From positions 2,232,001 to 2,296,000 of the forward strand of contig JAMXSV010000010.1 in the NCBI GenBank assembly GCA_027559495.1: a stretch of 64,000 nucleotides of DNA, given 5' to 3'. Under the pieces are notes generated by a model. That model had not been told where the DNA came from. It did not search any database and was given only the letters and a program-made list of their open reading frames with translations. This stretch comes from Aurifilum marmelostoma. Its lineage: Eukaryota; Ascomycota; Sordariomycetes; Diaporthales; Cryphonectriaceae. This document shows, in pieces, positions 22,401-36,176 of this stretch (its first letter is position 1; every line of letters begins with the position of its first letter). The translations under genes and the position numbers were made by a program.

Positions 22401-22630
22401 AGACATCTCACCATTATAGAATGAGCGAAGTTCGTCACATGTCTGCTTGGCAGCATGCATGCGCTCAAGCATGGGCGTGACACCCGCATCTTCTTTACCC
22501 CAGAAGTTGTTGGCAACTGAAAAGGACAGATATATGTCAGTAGTGAGCCAGTGTAGAGTTGGACAAGGTGAAGAGAGCATTTGTCCATACATGAGAGAGC
22601 CACCGTGGGCCCTTCAGTTGCTGCCGGCAT
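19490..22630 (-). CDS. F-BAR and SH3 cytokinesis protein (Cdc15/Imp2/Hof1 family), one C-run frameshift
   Basis: Such proteins bind the plasma membrane at the septation site and anchor the actomyosin ring. Six exons (minus strand): 22630-22591, 22516-22412, 22339-22053, 21994-21260, 21182-19720 and 19659-19490. The F-BAR domain spans about residues 14-260 (FANNFWGKEDAGVTPMLERM, IEEEYARKLLSLS, a long coiled coil). A Ser/Pro-rich disordered middle follows, including FGRRKSIKD and a cluster of Asp-Met-Pro-Arg-Ala-Ala-Ser-Pro motifs. The last 57 residues are an SH3 domain (ARAMYMYQAAIPEELGFNKG, DDGWWEAEVHG, SGLVPSNYLQPI). Exon 5 is split by one extra base in a C6 run (G6 on the + strand, 20378-20383). 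Omitting it joins GVPSP to AVTSRAMKETSQKY, and the phase then fits exon 6, giving 932 residues. Confidence 0.9.
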
Positions 22631-24556
22631 CGTGGCTGTCTGGAATCCAGCAATTTTCCGTTGTCCAAATTGTAAATGCTTTTCTTTCTTATGTTGTGTT
22701 CAGTGTCCAATGGCTGAGCGGGTCGATCGACGTCGAGGCACGCACGTCTGCAGGTACAAGATGGACAATGAGCGGTGTCGACTGCTGGACAAGATATGGA
22801 AAAGTGAAAGTCGACGGTACGCTCTGTATGTCGTCACGATTGCAAGATGGAGAACAGGACGACAGAAGAATAAAAAAACAAGGAAGACGGTGATCATGAA
22901 TCCAGGCACAGATCTGAAATGGAGAATCCTCAAGGCGAGGCTGGGTAGGGGACCAACGCAACCAGCCTGGACTGAACCTGAAGAAGTGGACCAGGGTTCC
23001 AGGTAGATAAGTGGGAGGCTGGGAGGTGTTGACCGTCGTTACTATTTCAGTGGAGTTGGCACGGCAACTGCGAGCCAAGTCGCGTGCCTATGGCGCTACT
23101 ACTCGAGGGTACTGGGTACGTACCCTGGCTCCTTCACCCTGCCACGCCTTTACCTGCCCCGCCTGCCAGCTGCACAATCGCTCCTGAATCCTGCATGCTC
23201 CCGTTACCTGCTCCTTCTTCCTCCCCGGCGGCTCAGTGCCTCGGTGCTGGCGGATAGGTCCCACCTTGGCCAACATCTCCTGAAGCTGCCTCGGGAAATC
23301 GTTGCAACTCCAGGCAACATCCCACGTCCAAGTAGACTTCTGTGCCCCATGCATGAAGATAATTAGCAAAAAGATCATGTTCTATATGTATATCCTCTAT
23401 AGACGTCGTTGCAAGAGAGAGGGTGGTGGTACGGAGGGACTGGTCATTTCTCACACAGATCTCAGACATAATAGCATGTCACACAATGCGTTGTTAGCCA
23501 CTACCACGTTGTTTGTACTGTCTGGACAATCTAGCCTACCAGGCCTACCAATTGAACCCGATATGAAAACGTCACTACCCCGTAGTAGAGCATCAAATAA
23601 TAACGGATGCGGCAAGGCTCCCAGGCAATTCCCGTGAGTTTCCTTCCCAGCAAGTTCGGCCAGAAAGTGAAGGTGTTTAGAAACCAAGGGTTAGGGTTCA
23701 AGTAGGAGCTTGGGCCATCGAGCGCCTGGCCCCCTCGTGCGCCCCCCCTCCAATTGGCAGCAGTCAGCGCACGGACCATGGCTCACAAGCCTTGCACATC
23801 AATGGAATAGACATTAGAGCACCACTGCCGTAGGACTTGGCTGACTGGCTGGCTGACTGGCAGACTTCAACTCGAGATCGGCAAAGTAAAAGCTCGACCT
23901 CAGACGACCAACCTACCAAGAACACCGCCATCCGAACACCGACTACCGCAACTTTGGCACCTCCCCGGTCGATTTTTCTACTGACAGCTCGATCTCTCAA
24001 CGATAACATCTTTCCATACCTGATCCTCTGCCCGACCAGCTCTACCCTGCCGACCCTCCCTCCCCGTCCCGACCCTTCGCGCACAGCTGCACAACTGCAT
24101 CACCGCACAGCCGCAACGTTGCGATCCTGCGCGCCCCTACCCTGCGACAGCTTCAGCCCACGTACAAGAAACCAAGGCAGCTTGACACAAGCCACGTATC
24201 CTGCCGCACGTCCTAATTCAGCTCTGCTTTGTCGTGGTGCGGCCCTGGAGCCTCGTCCACAACAAACCTGGAGGCATACTCTGAACACAGTTCTCTGCCC
24301 TTGACAAATTGCCGATACAGAACTTTCCACGCCGCCCCTCTCACTCTTCTCTCCTCCTCCCTGCCACCAACCATTTTCCGTTCTCCCATCGCAACGACAG
24401 CTGCCACATATGCGCCGGTCCTGTCGATAAACCCTCCCCCTGCGACCCGACTCGATCAGACCTCAACGGCTACCCCAGCAGCAGAGGCGCGGCTCTGTCC
24501 AGTCCATTCACGGATAACAGAACCGTCCACTCCTGCTCCCCTCCCCTCCATCACCC
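22631..24556. other. Divergent intergenic region / leaders of F-BAR and NOT1 genes
   Basis: A shared 1.9-kb region between divergently transcribed genes. It includes a 12-bp palindrome GGGTACGTACCC at 23114-23125. From about 23870 on the sequence is CA- and pyrimidine-rich and probably belongs to the NOT1 5' leader. The in-frame TAA at 24515 closes the NOT1 frame upstream of its ATG. Confidence 0.5.
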
Positions 24557-27500
24557 ATGCTCCCACGACCGTCGGGAACATTTTCTCCCACTCCTTCCAC
24601 AGGTCTACAGACTGGGCTCAGCCACTCTCCACATCCCTCACAGGCTGGTGTGCTGGGTGCAGGTGCTAGCCCAAGTACCAGCAGTCCCACTGGCAATTAC
24701 GGCCTCTCCAAGATCGCCGCTACCCAGGTCTCAGTGCTGTTAAGCACCCTGAAGACCAAGGAGGACGATCCTGTCGAGTACGAAAATAGGAGGAATCGGT
24801 TGAACAAGGTACGACGTCCCCTCTCCTCCGCCTATGGCGTCAACCCCACTTCACACAGCGTCAGGCCTGGACACTGCGTCGGCTTAGTTCCCTTACTGCG
24901 CTCTTGCCCGACCAGGCTTTCTTTTGCCATCTGTCTCTCTCCCGCCCTTGCCGTAGGCGCAACTGACAGATCGTTTTCTCCTGCAGCTCCTAGATGACCA
25001 CGGCATGGAGGTTTTCACAAAATACTTCACCAAGCTGGTGCTTGCCAGTGCGCCTCAGATCTTCCCTGGTCTGAACAGGCCCATTGGCGGTGCAGCAAAT
25101 CCGGGCAACTACTCTGTCTTGCAGGAAGAAATGCGCAAGATCTCCCACGATGCCAACCAAGCAACGAAGATTTCCGAGTCCATCGAGACAGGGACTGAGG
25201 ACATCTTCCGCGACTTCGATCTGTCGACATTCATGGAGCACTTCAGGTTGGATGCGCTGGAGAAGACCATATTAGCCCTGGCTTTCAAGCTGGGCAGTAG
25301 GCCTGACCTGAAGACGAAAGGTATGTGCCCACGAATTGCAGCAACACGGCGTGACCACATGTCTCGCCGGACTGGCTGTCCTGACTCTGCCTGACTGACA
25401 ATCTGTCTTCCAGCTGATGCGATCCTCTCGACCAACTTCCCCACCTTTCTCAACTTCGTGGCGCAACCCGAGGGCGACCATCAAGACTTGAGCCCCCAGT
25501 TCCTTGCCCTCATCGTTGACCGACTCATCCAATACCACCCTCCCAACTTCAACTCGGCTTCGCATAGGGAACTCACATCCAGAATCGAGAGCCGCTACGC
25601 ATTGCTCGACCTGCCGCCCCCGTCAGAGGTGCTGGCCGCCCTGGATCTCAATAGGCTTCTGGTGGAAAAGCCCTCCAACGCGCTTGTGCTGTACCTTCAG
25701 AGAGTCGGTCCCGACTTCACACGAGACGAAGAAACCTGCGCCCGTTTCCTGCGGGACCGACCCTCGTCGATCCAACTCACGGAGGAGCAGGTGTCGAACG
25801 CGCTCACATACACCACAATCAGTCAAACACCACAGCCGCAGCATAACCCGTCCGCCCTCGTCGCTGGCCTGCGACGAGTTCTACCGCCTGCCTTCAGATG
25901 GCAAGATGTTGTGTCATACTTTGACCAGCCCAGCGCTCGGATATCTGCTCCCCAATTTCTGCGCCTCTATCGCGCCCTTGTCTTGATCGCGCAGGACGGC
26001 GCGTCTGACCTTGATATCCAACGGCTGTGGGGCGGGAACTGGGCCAACGCGGATGCGCATCTATCCTTCATCTGTGCCTTTGGCAGCCTATCGCCGGAGC
26101 AGTTGGACGCAAGCACGATTCCCGGTCTGCGACCAACCTTCACCCTTGCCGAGTACGCGCAGTCCCCTCCTGCCGTGCGCGAGGTGGCTGAGCATGCTGC
26201 GAGACACCCACTCGTTTCAGTCGATGCGTTGTCCGCTGTCTTTGATGTCGCCTTGAGTTCGGTGCATGCCTCCCAGAGCACAGAGGCCAAGCGCTTGTTC
26301 AACGACGTCGTCGTTCCCAATCTGCACATCTTTGTTGTGTCCGCGTTTGGGGTGCCGAAGCCCTGGCCCAGTCTGGCGGTTGAGACCCTCAACTCCCTTT
26401 TCGATTCTTTTCTTTACAAGAGACAAGAAGGATACGACTTCGCCTTGGACAGCCTCTGGCGGAAGGACAAGGATTTCGTCAAGCAGAAGCTTCTCGAGAC
26501 GCATGCAATCCGAGCCACCGACTTGCCGCTATACTTTGAGCAGGCCGTCAATCACGGCTGGCTCGATGATTTTATCCACGAGTTCAACGGCTTCGGGCTC
26601 GATCTTGTAGCCTTTGGGCATGGTGAAGGCCAGCTCGATCTCGAGCAATGGATTAGGGCTAATTCGGCCAGGAGTGCCGAGCTTGCGCCAGCGCTGCTCC
26701 AGTTTGTCAACATCAAGGCCAAGTGCGAGAGCGAGTTCCAGCGGCCCACGCAGGAAGGGCACCCTATATTGAGGACCACCCCGCTCAAGGTCAAGACCGT
26801 CTTCAGCTTCTTGAACGTGTTGACTGGCTTGCTGCCTCCCGAGACGCCTGCCTGGATAGGCTGTCAGCGCTCGTGCATGACTGCCTACCCGCGCTTGATC
26901 AATTACGGAGGAGACTATGACGATATTATTGATGCCAATGGTAAGGACGGCAACCACCTTCCGCCTGCTGCCACTGCCAGGATGGAGGACCACTACAAGA
27001 GCATGTATAATGAACAGATCGAGGTGAAGGATGTTGTCGGGGCTTTGGACAGTTACAAACATTCTCGCAACCCCCTCGACCAGGACATCTTCGCCTGCAT
27101 GATTCACGGCCTCTTCGACGAGTACATGCACTTTATCAGTTATCCTACGAAGGCGCTTGCAACTACGGCAGTTCTCTTCGGAGGCATGATATCCAGAAAA
27201 CTCATCGATGGCATACCACTCAATGTTGGCCTCGGCATGATCCTCGAATCCTTTAGGGAGTATGCTGCAGAGGAGAACATGTACAGATTTGGTCTGCAAG
27301 CCCTCAGCAAGATGTATGGTCGTTTACCAGAGTGGCCAGGCTTTTGCCGGCAGCTGCTGCAGATCAAGAGCTTGCAGGGGACGGAGGCATTCAAGGAGGC
27401 AGAGGCCGTCGTCAGCGTCAGCGAAGACGGACCAGCACGTCAGCCGAATGGTGGCCTCGAACCCCTCACCAACGGCACTGCCTCGGAAGCCCTTGAGCCC

Positions 27501-30500
27501 CAGTTCGCGCCCTTCGCGTCCATCAACGTTGAACCTCCTCCCTACGGCGTCGACTTTGTAGACCCGACAGACGACGACCAGGACAAGATTCAATTCAACC
27601 TCAACAATATTGATCAGTCCTCGCTGCGGTCCCGCTTCGATGCAATCCGTGATTCGGTGGAACGCAAGCATCAGCAGTGGTTCGCCATTCATCTCGTCCA
27701 GGAGCGTGCCAAGATGCAGCCGAACCTTCACCAGATGTATCTTGACCTGGTCAAACTCTTCGAGGACAACTCGCTGTGGGCCGAGATCCAGAGAGCGACC
27801 CTTGTCTGCGTTTCGCAGATGCTCAACTCGGAGGGTACAATGCACAGCTCGACTGAGCGAGCCCACCTGAAGAACTTGGGTGGATGGCTGGGCATGCTGA
27901 CCCTAGCTCGGGATAAGCCCATTCGACACCAGAACATCGCCTTCAAGCAGCTGCTCATCGAAGCGCACGATACGAAGAGGCTAGTTGTTGTCATTCCATT
28001 CGTGTGCAAGGTCCTGGACCAGGGCAAGTCGTCCACCGTGTTCCGTCCGCCGAACCCCCTGGTTGATGGACATCATCCACCTTCTGATCGAGCTCTACCA
28101 CAATGCGGACATCAAGCTCAACCAAAAGTTCGAGATCGAAGTCCTGTGCAAGAATTTGAACTTGGATCACAAGAGCATCGAGCCATCTGGAGAGATCCTG
28201 AATCGTGTGCCTCTGGAAGAACCTGCAGCAGTCTCCCAGACTGACGGACTGGAGGCCTTCGACAACTTGTCTCTCAACGGGATCGGCCAGCGCGTGGTCA
28301 GCAATCTGCTGCCTCAAGTGGCTGTCCCGTCTATACCAGATCTGGGCTCTCGCCTGAACATTCCTCCCACCAACGAGATGGTCGTCAGCAACAGCCGTTT
28401 GCGTGACATCGTCCACACGGCATTCAACAAGGCTTTGCAGGATATCATCCAACCCGTCGTGGACCGATCGGTCACGATTGCGGCTATCAGCACGCAACAG
28501 ATGATACGCAAGGACTTCGCAACCGAGCCTGACGAGAATCGTGTGCGAAACTGTGCCATTAGCATGGTGAAAGCGACCGCAGGCAGCCTAGCACTTGTCA
28601 CTAGCAAAGAGCCACTCCGCGCCAATTTCACCAACTACATGCGTCAGCTCTCAGGAGATATCGTCGGGGGCCTGCCAGAAGGCACGATTATTATGTGCGT
28701 CAACTCCAACCTCGAGCTTGCCTCTGGCGTCATAGAGGAGGCAGCCGAGAGACGGGCCGTTCCTGAGATCGAGGAAATGATCGAAGCGGAAGTGGAGGCT
28801 CGACGTCGCCACCGGATGCAACGACCCAACCAGCCATACGTGGATGCTTCACTAAACCGGTGGGCTATGACCATGCCTGATCCTTACAAGATGGCACCCA
28901 ATATGGGTGGGTTGAACCCCGAGCAGATGGCCATCTACGAGGAGTTCCAGCGGCAACCTCATCCAGCTTCGACTACCAACACCCCGTCGCATATTGCCTC
29001 CACGTCAGATGCGACCAGGTCCATGGCGAACGAAGTGCTACAGGACCAATACAGCACTCTGCCAGCCATTCCCACCCCTGCCGAGACACCCTCATTGCCT
29101 TCGGTTTCTGGACACGCTCCAAGCTATTCTCATGGTCATGCTAGTTTGACAAATGGCCGGCAGCCCGCCGCCAGTGGCCCCGATCTCGGTCTGCTTGCCC
29201 AGAGGACCCAGAAGCTCTTTCAGGACCTGCAAAGAGCCGCGACCGAGGCGTCAGAGGAGCATTACGATGAGCTTCCGCGGGGTCACGCCGTTCTGGAGAC
29301 AATGGATGCTCTGATCTCCGTGATCATCAAAACGCGTAACACGTCTGAGGACTACATCACCTTCGTGATGTTGTCCATGTGCGAGGCTTTGGTCGGTCCC
29401 GTCGAGGACAACCTTGTCTTGGAGACCTTCATCCATGCTCTGACTACCCTGCGCCGGATGTTGGGACCTGCAGTCAGCGACTATGCGAAGAACTTTTTCC
29501 AGCGCCTGGAGACTCCGCAGAGATTCTTGCGCCTGCCCCTCATCAAAGCCTTCGCGGGAACCGAGTTCCTCGACTGGCGCACGCTTGATGAGGCTCTTGC
29601 CCGACACATCAGGCAAAAGGACCAGGCAGGGCTACAGCTGCTGGACGAGATCGTTAAGATGACAATCCTCAGCGACGTCCCGATGGCACTATTCGCAAAT
29701 CTGGGCCTCAGTGTAGACGCCGCCTACTCTTGGATCATGGAGGATCACGAGATACCACGCGGTGATCATCTCAAGTCAGTCCTGGACGCTTTGCGCGCGC
29801 AACAAGCACCAACCCAGACACGTGACGACAGGATGTTCGCACGCCAGGAACAGATGGAATACGTCTTCGAGGAGTGGGTCAACCGCTTCCGCAGTGCTCA
29901 AATAACCGATAAGCTCGTCCGCAACTTTCTGAAGCAAATGCAAGATAGCGATGTCGTCCGTTCCAAAGATGATCTGTTCTTGTTCATCCGCATTGCCCTG
30001 GACAGCTCCGTGGCGCACGTCGAGCAGGCCGTCACTGCGGGCATCTCGATTGAGGAGGCATTTGTCTTCGTTGACGCGCTGACGAAGCTCATAGTGGAGT
30101 TCGCCAAGTGTGGGGAGTTCGAGGACGGCGCTGTGACCCCAATCTGGCTTATCGAGTCTGCCTGGGTCCTGGCTACGATGATTGTCAACTTGCACACCGT
30201 CAAGAGGGCGGAGCTATTCAACCAGCGGGTCTTCTTCAGGTTCTTCTCCGATCTCATATTCGAGAGCAAAGCCTTGTTCGAGGAGCAAGGCGGTGCTGAC
30301 TGGGGACATGCCCTGCTGAAGATCGCAGCAAGGCTCAACGCTCTCGGACCCCGTCTCATCCCCGGCTTTGTCTACGGATGGATGGCTCTCATCTATCACC
30401 GAGCTTTCCTGCCCGAGATCATGAAGCTGGGTGCCGGTCCGGGATGGGATGCCTACACCAAACTCCTCAAACAGCTCCTGGAATTCGTAGGAGAGACGCT

Positions 30501-31411
30501 CAAGCACCTGGACCTGTCCGAAACCACCAGCAAGCTCTACGAGACGGCTGTCAAGCTGTTGATCGTGCTGGAGCACGACTACCCTCATTACGTGGCTGCA
30601 AACTCGGCGGCTATATTGGCCAGTATCCCGCCTCACTGTACACAGCTGATCAACACTGTCCTCATGGCGGCAGCGAACAAGATGCCCGACTCGCTGGAGC
30701 CAGGATCGATCTCCTCGGAGGGTCGGGACGCAGCATCCCAGGGCGGCGAGCAAGCCTCTGGTTTCCTGCAGAGCATAGGATTGCTGGATATTCTCAACTC
30801 GGCTCTTGAGAATGGGCCATCAGAGGACGCCGTCGCGCACATGACGCACGCCATCACGCGCACGGAGGGCAAGACGGGCTTCGGGTATTCCACGATCCAC
30901 GCCAATCTTGCTGTCATTGACGCCATCACGTCTTACATTGGTCACAAGCAGACAAGTCAGCAAGCTCTTGATCCAAACGCTTCTTCTGTCGTCATCCTGT
31001 CGATGCTGCTGCACGAGCTTGGCCCGGAGGCACGATACTACCTCATCCTCAGCATAGTTAACCACCTGCAAGGAGTCAGCCCAGACACGCCATTCTTCAG
31101 AGAGCTTCTTTTGCATATCTTTGGCCACGACCTGACAGACCCAGAGGAGACGGAGATTCGCGAGCAGATCACACGGGTGCTGCTGGAGCGTCTGCTCAGC
31201 TTCTGGCCGCAGCCATGGGGTCTGCTGTCGACGGTGGCTGAGCTGGCCAGGAACGACAAGTACATGTTCTTTGACCTGCCGTTCGTCAAGGCCACTCCTG
31301 AGGTAAGCAACCATTCACAAAAATGGACTGACCACTAGAAGTCCGGAAGCTAATGATGCGTGATCACAGGTGGGCGAAAAATTCGCACAACTCGCGAATG
31401 CTCAGGTCTAG
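24557..31411 (+). CDS. NOT1: NOT1, scaffold of the CCR4-NOT deadenylase complex, one C-run frameshift
   Basis: NOT1 is the scaffold on which the CCR4-CAF1 deadenylases, CAF40 and NOT2/NOT3/5 assemble; it controls mRNA decay in the cytoplasm. Exons are 24557-24808, 24987-25320, 25414-31302 and 31370-31411. The N-terminal HEAT repeats start after a Ser/Pro-rich leader. The CAF1-binding MIF4G domain includes RHQNIAFKQLLIEAHDTKR. The CAF40-binding DUF3819 region includes TIAAISTQQMIRKDF. The C-terminal NOT1 homology domain includes LIPGFVYGWMALIYHR, and the protein ends EKFAQLANAQV. At C5 28055-28059 one extra C shifts the frame inside the conserved FRPPNP-WLMDIIHLLIEL block. Without it the product is 2171 residues and the last splice phases match. 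A break here would remove the C-terminal half of an essential protein. Confidence 0.93.
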
Positions 31412-33514
31412 GAGCGCTCACGACGACAAGAGACGACGGGTGAGGACGAAGCATCGAGACAGGCAGGATGTAATAAAAGGGCCATGGTCAATCAACAATG
31501 ACACACCCATACATACACACTCACACCCACACTACTGAATGAGGCTCAGACAACCCAGATCATAACTACACATTATACAACTCAACACAGATACCTGCAT
31601 GTACTATCAAAAGTCTGGAATGGATTCATGGTCTTCTGGGCTGGCTGGTTCGCAACGGGGCGTCAAATTGCTTTTTGGTTGATAGATGGCAGGCCGGGAT
31701 CGGAGTCGATACCAACGGACAAGGGCATCGAGGTGCAAGACAAAAAAAAGTGATTCAACGATGCACGTGGTTGTCCGTGTATATGTGTATGAGTACATGA
31801 TAGTACGGAATCAATGAAAGAAGGGTCAGTGCTCGATCTTTGAGCGGCTATTCGGTATTGAAAGCGACCACAAGCCCTATGTGTTCTGCTCTGCAGCTTT
31901 GAAATGAAGGCCCCAAGGTGATCATCATGCCGGAGCGGGGGTTGCGATGATGTACCTCTACGTCAGGTACCCACTCTAGCCGGGTAGTGTCGAACTTACA
32001 CAGTGAGGGCATTCAAGGCGGCCTTGGCTGTAAGGAAGGGGGTCGATGGACGATCACCAAGCCAGCCAGCCAAGAGACCACCATCCTTTATCAGGGCATG
32101 CCGTCCAAGCGGCGAGCGTCCCGGGGAAGCAGGCCGGGCCCCATGTCGGCCATAGTAACATGAAGAGGTTCCTTTTTAGTTTCGGTGAAACGAGCCCTGT
32201 CCTGATCAACAACAGACCACTCATTCACTAACTCACCTGGGCTGGGGTCCGGGGAAGAGCTTTTATTGAAAGTGAGTAGCGGTGCGAGGCATCACATCTA
32301 AGAATTTGGAAATTAAGTTTCGAATTAACTGAGGGGGTTTTTTTGTAATCGAACCTAGCTAGCAGTAGTGCAATTGAGTTACTTCCTTGGAAAGTAAGTG
32401 GTATTTTTCTATTTTGTATCGCATTTTTGGGAGTCAACGTGTGGTGGTGGGTGGGGGGGTTCGACCGAGGGAGTGAATCTCACGGCCGAGTCTGGTGGTT
32501 TCGGCCGGGTCACTCTCGAGGTTGGGCTACCTTGTTGGTCAGCTAGACATTACACAGTATTGGCTGAGCGTGCAGAGGAGAGAGGTGGGTGGGCAGGTCG
32601 CAGGAAACCCTCCTGGGAAGACAGGCGACAGTCACCTCCCGAGATAAGTAATATATTGCATACACTTACTTGGTAGTTTTCTGCCGATCACATTATGTGG
32701 CTGGGTAAAGGGGAGAGGGCGTCGTCACGAGGCGTGGAACGTGAAACGGCGCGGCTTATTGCGGTGAAGTTGGTGGCTGACCATGTATGTTGTCTTTTTC
32801 TTCATCTTCTCTTCTTTCTCTTCTCCCTTGACCTGACTCTGCCATGTATACTGCTTTTGCTGATATGACTATACGTGCTCATACTATAACCCGCCTCACC
32901 GCCCAGCCTCTTGGTTCTTTGTGTTGCATTGCATGGCAGGCGTCGCCTCAGCGACCAAGGATAAGGGCCTCAGGCACTACCATCCATCATCTACGGCACC
33001 GGAAGTTTTTCCGGATCGGGTGGTCGGCTAACTGTTGTAGGGGGTGGAGGAGTGAGGAAAGGAAAAGGGAAAAGGGAAGAAAAGCGAATTTGACAGAGAT
33101 TTGCACGGCACGCGACAGAATGGGCTTTCTCTGTCTTTTTTTTTGGTCTTTGCTCCTTTTCCTACCCTCCATCACGAAGGCGCTGTCGTCATGGGCAGAA
33201 AAGCTAGTGCGATGATCTCGAGAGGAGGAGCGAAAAGAAATTAATTAAAAATAATAATCCTCCGTTCTCGTCTGTTGCCCTTTGTTCTCTTCCTCCCCTC
33301 GCCCTCTTGTGACCGGGGGGGGTGGTCGTGTGCTCTATCTCCTAGTGGCTTGTTGGAGCTGTCAAGTCAGCTCAGCTCAGGCCGCGCGCTGGACCGTCCC
33401 GTCCAGTAGGAGGAGGGTTGTTCTTGCAGTTGATCGCCGTGACGTGTGTATATGTGTGTGTACGTGTGCGGCGTTGTATGCATGGCTGGCACAGCCCTTT
33501 TTTCATTTTCTTTT

Positions 33515-33516
<2 letters not shown>

Positions 33517-33544
<28 letters not shown>
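33517..33544 (+). repeat. T28 homopolymer
   Basis: A run of 28 T in non-coding sequence, preceded by further T-rich DNA. Confidence 0.9.
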
Positions 33545-33548
<4 letters not shown>

Positions 33549-34448
33549 CTCATCTGACGCTGTAGATTCTGCAAAAACCCTTGACGTTGCGATATGTTAG
33601 ATCTGGAATCCGGGGTTCCGGCGCAACCTTGGCCAGTCAGAGGTCAAAGACGTGCAGTAGGTGTGAGGAGTTGTTACGAAAATGGTACCACCTTTTCAGA
33701 AGAATTGTGGGACCCGATGTTTTCTTTTACCCTCCCTCCCTCCCATCCCTCCCTCCTCTTGGAGCTTTCTCTGCACCAGTCCCCGCGGCATTCCAGATTT
33801 CCTTCGAGAAGGGTTCCATGAGTCGCAGGATGGAGCGGAGGGAAGGGGGGGTGTTCAAGTCAGACAAGCCAAACTGAATTCTAGTCGACCTGGAAACAGC
33901 TGGCAGAAGAAATAACCCAGGCCCGCCCTCCTCCTTCCAGAGACTAGAGGCAAGGAGAAAGAATGAAAGAAAAAAAAATGCGCAGCAAAGAGAGGGTCTT
34001 GCACGTCACTCCACACCGCAGGCAGGGGACGTGTCATCGCCTTGAGTCCTACAGAATGGGTGGTCAGTTTGTTTGCCCCTTCAGGAATAGCCGATGCCCA
34101 TATCCCTGCTTGAGCTTGAGAATTTTTTTTTTTCTTTCTTCCTATTTTTTTTTCTCTCACCCTTCCAGTCTCCGCCTTCGTTCCCGGCTGCCGATTCTAA
34201 TTTTGTGTCATGTCATTGGACCATCGACCCATGGAGCCATGACTTGAAAGGCCCCATCTCGGTGTTTTATTTTTTTTTCTTCTTCTTGTTCTTTACCTCG
34301 GTGGAGAGAGGGAGAGAGGGACAGATGTTAAAAGTGGAGGTCGATGACAATAGAGGAAAAATGGCACGAGGAGCTTGTCGGGTTCAAGACGCCTCAGCCC
34401 AAGAGTCCGGCAATGGGTCGTACTATTACCATGGTGTCTGTTATTGTT

Positions 34449-34464
34449 GCTTGCTTGCTTGCTT
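34449..34464 (+). repeat. (GCTT)4 repeat
   Basis: Four GCTT units in the spacer; no coding frame. Confidence 0.7.
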
Positions 34465-36176
34465 GGTGTGGTGTTCCATGGTCCGTTTGCAGGTTGGATA
34501 GCGGCAAGGGCTGCAAGTGAGACACGCATGTCAGCCAGAGAAATCCAGACTTGCGCAACCATGAGGGAGATTGGCCACGGCACGGCACGGAATGACATGA
34601 GATGAGCCCTGGTTTCTATCTGATGTAACAAACAAATGGCAGCAGTAGCCGCCAGGGCACCGTGAACATGCACAGGAAGAGGGCTCTTGTTGGGAGAACT
34701 GAGAGACAAGCAGGACGAGGCAAAGGCTGGGGAGCAAGGACGCAGAGGCTAGCCTCTCATACCATGGTGTGCATAGTACCACAGAACCAAAAACATCGAA
34801 CACATTAAGGTTTCCAAGGTGTGGCTGCAGCGTCTTCTGATTTGCTCCGCTGGCATAGGCAGACCTGACAAGAGCAGCAGCCCATATCATGGTCGACCGG
34901 ATTGCTTCTGGTATAGCCTCGATCGGGTTGAGTTCATGACTCTGGACGTGGTATGCTGATCAACCCCGCCTCCAGTCCAAGATACTGTGCCATAATACGT
35001 ACGAGATAAGTATTAAAGTTGGCGATGAACTGGCTGGGGTTTTTTTTTACCGCCTTTTCCACGATGATGCATTTCATGCAGCATGGAGTTTGCGGATGTG
35101 GGTCGGATCGTTCAACGTCAGAAGGAGGGAGAGGTTTTTTCCAATTTTTTTTTTCCTCGGAGGGGGGGGGGGCCAATGGTTGATCTTTTTCTTTTTTCTT
35201 TCCTTCCATCCTTTCTCTATACCAGGCCTGATTGGGTAGTGGGTGGGGCCTCTGACGGGGCGACGGCAGGGATAGACAAGCTGCGCTAAGGCTAGCGATG
35301 GCAGGGATAGCCAAGGGTCAGGCCAGGCGTTGGTCTCTGCGCAAGCTTAGGGTGTTGGGTAGTGGTGCTGGTGCTGCAGCTCACTCTGCATTCATTCCCT
35401 CCACCCGCCCAGGCCAAGCGCCGCATGTCCTGTCCAGAGTGCCAGGGTGTATGCAGGCCCCCCGGTTCAAACCTGCAGTGGCCTGTCTGTCCCTCGTCTC
35501 AGGTTGTCTGCCTCCCACCCAGCTCATGTACCTTGCCGCCACCGCCTGCAGCAGCGGTACCTCTCCCAACCGTCAACTATGCTTCAGCTACCTGCTAGAG
35601 CCGCGCGAACTTTCTCAAGCAACGCCCGCCACCTATTCTCGTTGCTACCTGTAACCCCTCCCCCCCCCCTTTCTACTCCCCGACATTTTCCTCGTTCCCA
35701 AACCACCCCCCCCCCCCATCATCCATCCATCCATCGACATCCCTTTACTCAGATATTACTTCTCTCGAATTTTATTTTCTACGGTTTCTGACTCTACTGT
35801 ACCATCACCAATCTTGTATCATCACCAGCAATCATCACGATCAGCAACAGCTCCCTGCGCCATCCTTTCTTGTTTTTATTCTCTCTCTAGAGCAGAAGGA
35901 ATAGGGAAGAAGAGAAAGTAACGAAAAGGAAGGAAGAAGATTCAACGTTTCCCTGGCGACATCGTCCCAAACACACCTTGTATAACTTGGCGCGTGCGAT
36001 TCCATCTTCTGGATCCATCGCCTATTCTTGCTCCAGAGGGGAAAAGAAAAGAGTCACAAATATATACAAGCCCATACTCTCGACGTTACAGAGTTCCTCT
36101 CAAGGAGACAATCTGTTGCATCATCTCTCTCTGCCCTACGTCTTCTCCTCTCGCCGTTGCCTCCAAGATGCCGTAC

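Larger units (their letters stand above)
31412..36176. other. 4.8-kb low-complexity spacer
   Basis: No gene recognised. Contents include T28 at 33517-33544, a GCTT repeat at 34449-34464, and many runs of T, C and G (for example C tracts near 35660 and 35706-35717, a G tract near 35162). From about 35640 the sequence is strongly CT/CA-rich and is probably the 5' leader of the GDS1-like gene. Short open frames have no family match. Such a long non-coding stretch before a regulator gene could hold a long leader or regulatory RNA (inference). Confidence 0.55.
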
